The notes below the pieces were generated by a model. The model was given only the letters and a program-made list of their open reading frames with translations, did not search any database and was not told where the DNA came from. Positions 63,626-64,000 of a stretch of 64,000 nucleotides of DNA are shown piece after piece (the first letter of the stretch is position 1; each line of letters begins with the position of its first letter). Source of the DNA: Micrasema longulum (Eukaryota; Arthropoda; Insecta; Trichoptera; Brachycentridae); contig JAGVSM010001714.1 in the NCBI GenBank assembly GCA_022494885.1, positions 123,009 to 187,008 on the forward strand. Direction: 5' to 3'. A program made the translations under genes and the position numbers.

Positions 63626-63627
63626 TT

Positions 63628-63760
63628 TTATTTATTAAGGAAAAACAACAGTTGTTATATAAGAATACAAAATATAAAAAAATAGTACATTCATCCAGTT
63701 AAAGTTTTTCACAAATATAATGAGAGAACATGTTACACAGTAAAGAGAAAAATAATATTT
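63628..63760 (-). repeat. Possible LINE 3' tail
   Basis: TTTATTTATTAAGGAAAAAC, AACAGTTGTTATATAAGAAT resembles the inverted tail and UTR start at 27955-28000. Confidence 0.35.
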
Positions 63761-63764
63761 ACAT

Positions 63765-64000
63765 TTATTTCAACAGAGAGGGAAAGAGTTTTCGTGAAGA
63801 AATTTGGGAGTCTAGGCATTTACAGGGCTTATGACCTGTCATTGGCTGGTTTAAGTGGCCACTTTACACACTGTGTAACATTCACCATTCTGCCCATGTT
63901 TGAACATCCACATTTCCTCAACTCTTCCATCTGTTGACTTTTGTGAAGTAAAAGAGCTGAAACCTTTATCACATAGGTGAGATTCATCCGGCTGAACCAA
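63765..64000 (+). repeat. Repeat A copy cut by the window end
   Basis: Nearly identical to 12431-12668 from CAACAGAGAGGGAAA to CATCCGGCTGAACCAA at the last base. Confidence 0.85.

Overview
This is an A+T-rich (about two-thirds or more A+T by eye) eukaryotic window made almost entirely of dead transposable elements. tRNA-derived SINEs, several non-LTR retrotransposon families, a Penelope-like element, and hAT-like and piggyBac-like DNA elements together suggest an arthropod, most likely an insect. I cannot name the order or species. I found no host gene with recognisable exons, no rRNA and no convincing functional tRNA gene. The one possible host exon (21165-21362, minus strand) is weak.

Layout. 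1-9300: a hAT-type element with a perfect 8-bp target duplication (560-1213), three LINE relics (1264-1704, 1808-3770, 7621-8092), a TTAA-flanked hairpin of piggyBac type (7509-7616) and a foldback element with a transposase-tail relic (8917-9271). 10260-14600: a polyadenylated LINE end between two SINE copies, then several copies of a foldback repeat called repeat A here. 14640-18265: two LINE copies, one of them split by a 2.76-kb DNA transposon (15351-18113) that carries a broken multi-frame transposase-like gene. 19250-43500: scattered SINEs, LINE tails, MITEs, a perfect 111-bp tandem duplication and nested insertions. 44359-44877: a Penelope-like fragment with a GIY-YIG domain between inverted terminal segments. 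45400-64000: more SINEs, the best-kept LINE coding segment (49092-49811), LINE 3' ends, and repeat A running off the right edge.

Repeat families defined by cross-matching within the window: repeat A (about 13 copies, often head-to-head); SINE-1 (tRNA-like body with a long tail, with and without an extra 5' head module); SINE-2, SINE-3 and SINE-4 (other tRNA-like SINEs); LINE groups named by their C-terminal peptides; and dispersed repeats H, I, J/K, L and M, which have no known class. Several nestings can be read directly: a DNA transposon in a LINE, a MITE in a SINE, a LINE tail in a SINE, a hAT-like remnant in a SINE, and a LINE tail in repeat K. These give a relative age order.

No working pathway or operon is encoded. 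Any function would come from transposition or small-RNA production. Coding calls come from reading peptide motifs. Family assignments rest on remembered family features and were not checked against a database.
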